This document shows positions 63,879-64,000 of a DNA stretch of 64,000 bases, piece by piece (the first letter of the stretch is position 1; every line of letters begins with the position of its first letter). This stretch comes from Sipunculus nudus (taxonomy: Eukaryota; Annelida; Sipuncula; Golfingiida; Sipunculidae). The translations under genes and the position numbers were made by a program. Location: positions 108,953,142-109,017,141 of the forward strand of contig CM049306.1 of assembly GCA_026874595.1 (NCBI GenBank), in the 5' to 3' direction. The notes under the pieces were generated by a model. It saw only the letters and a program-made list of their open reading frames with translations, did no database searches and was not told the DNA's origin.

Positions 63879-64000
63879 GATATATATTATAATAATCTTA
63901 ACACGACTAAGAGAAAGATGTTCAAGCTGCCCTGCCCCCTCCTGCTCCAGACAGGCTTATATTGCCATTTATTTCCTCAGGATCACTTAATTTGTGTCAA

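Overview
This window looks like AT-rich intergenic and intronic DNA from an animal, most likely a bivalve mollusc. The reasons are spliced exons with GT-AG introns, long introns packed with minisatellites, a broken BEL/Pao retrotransposon, and dispersed repeats of a kind I associate with bivalve genomes (ends resembling gctcagctg...cagctgagctaaaaa, GGAC-rich tails, and stretches rich in tgaccttgaccttt). The phylum call is an inference; no marker gene was searched. There are no bacterial-style operons, rRNA genes or convincing tRNA genes. Only one conserved gene could be read. || The gene: on the minus strand, 13 consecutive coding exons between 46126 and 17609 join without a phase error into 381 codons plus a stop. 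They encode the C-terminal part of a PCTAIRE-family cyclin-dependent kinase (CDK16/17/18 type). It has an exact PCTAIRE helix, [11 protein letters not shown], and a C-terminus RRQSMLF that resembles vertebrate CDK17/CDK18. The true N-terminus (about 100 or more residues in relatives) was not found. It lies upstream of 46126, probably beyond the window, although an exon-like open segment at 57038-57124 could be an alternative first exon. || Layout. 1-3.7 kb: dispersed repeat and a 58-bp PstI-type satellite (1655-3313). 3.67-6.4 kb: end of a TIR repeat, a decayed BEL/Pao pol with its reverse transcriptase-to-integrase core deleted, and a duplicated fragment of it. 6.4-13 kb: unannotated intergenic DNA. 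13-16.4 kb: three tandem arrays, one with a 161-bp higher-order period. 16.9-46.1 kb: the kinase gene. Its introns carry a GGGG-rich minisatellite (19.2 kb), a nonautonomous hAT element with a perfect 8-bp target duplication (20603-21469), a 2.6-kb 44-bp satellite (21.8-24.45 kb), nested repeats with hairpin ends (24.5-28.1 kb), a TA-flanked TIR element with a paralogous empty site (28261-29550), a roughly 145-bp repeat (36.5-37.3 kb) and a 53-bp HindIII satellite (39.9-41.5 kb). 46.1-64 kb: noncoding DNA upstream of the first recognised exon, dominated by two large related copies of the hairpin-ended repeat (48.1-56.2 kb), a 30-bp minisatellite (59.2-60.1 kb) with an inverted degenerate relative, and a 2.1-kb foldback element (61738-63878). 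|| I found no multi-gene system. The points most worth following up are the repeat structures, several of which can be dated relative to each other by nesting, the candidate alternative first exon of the kinase, and about 29 splice-donor-like sequences carried by the intronic satellite.
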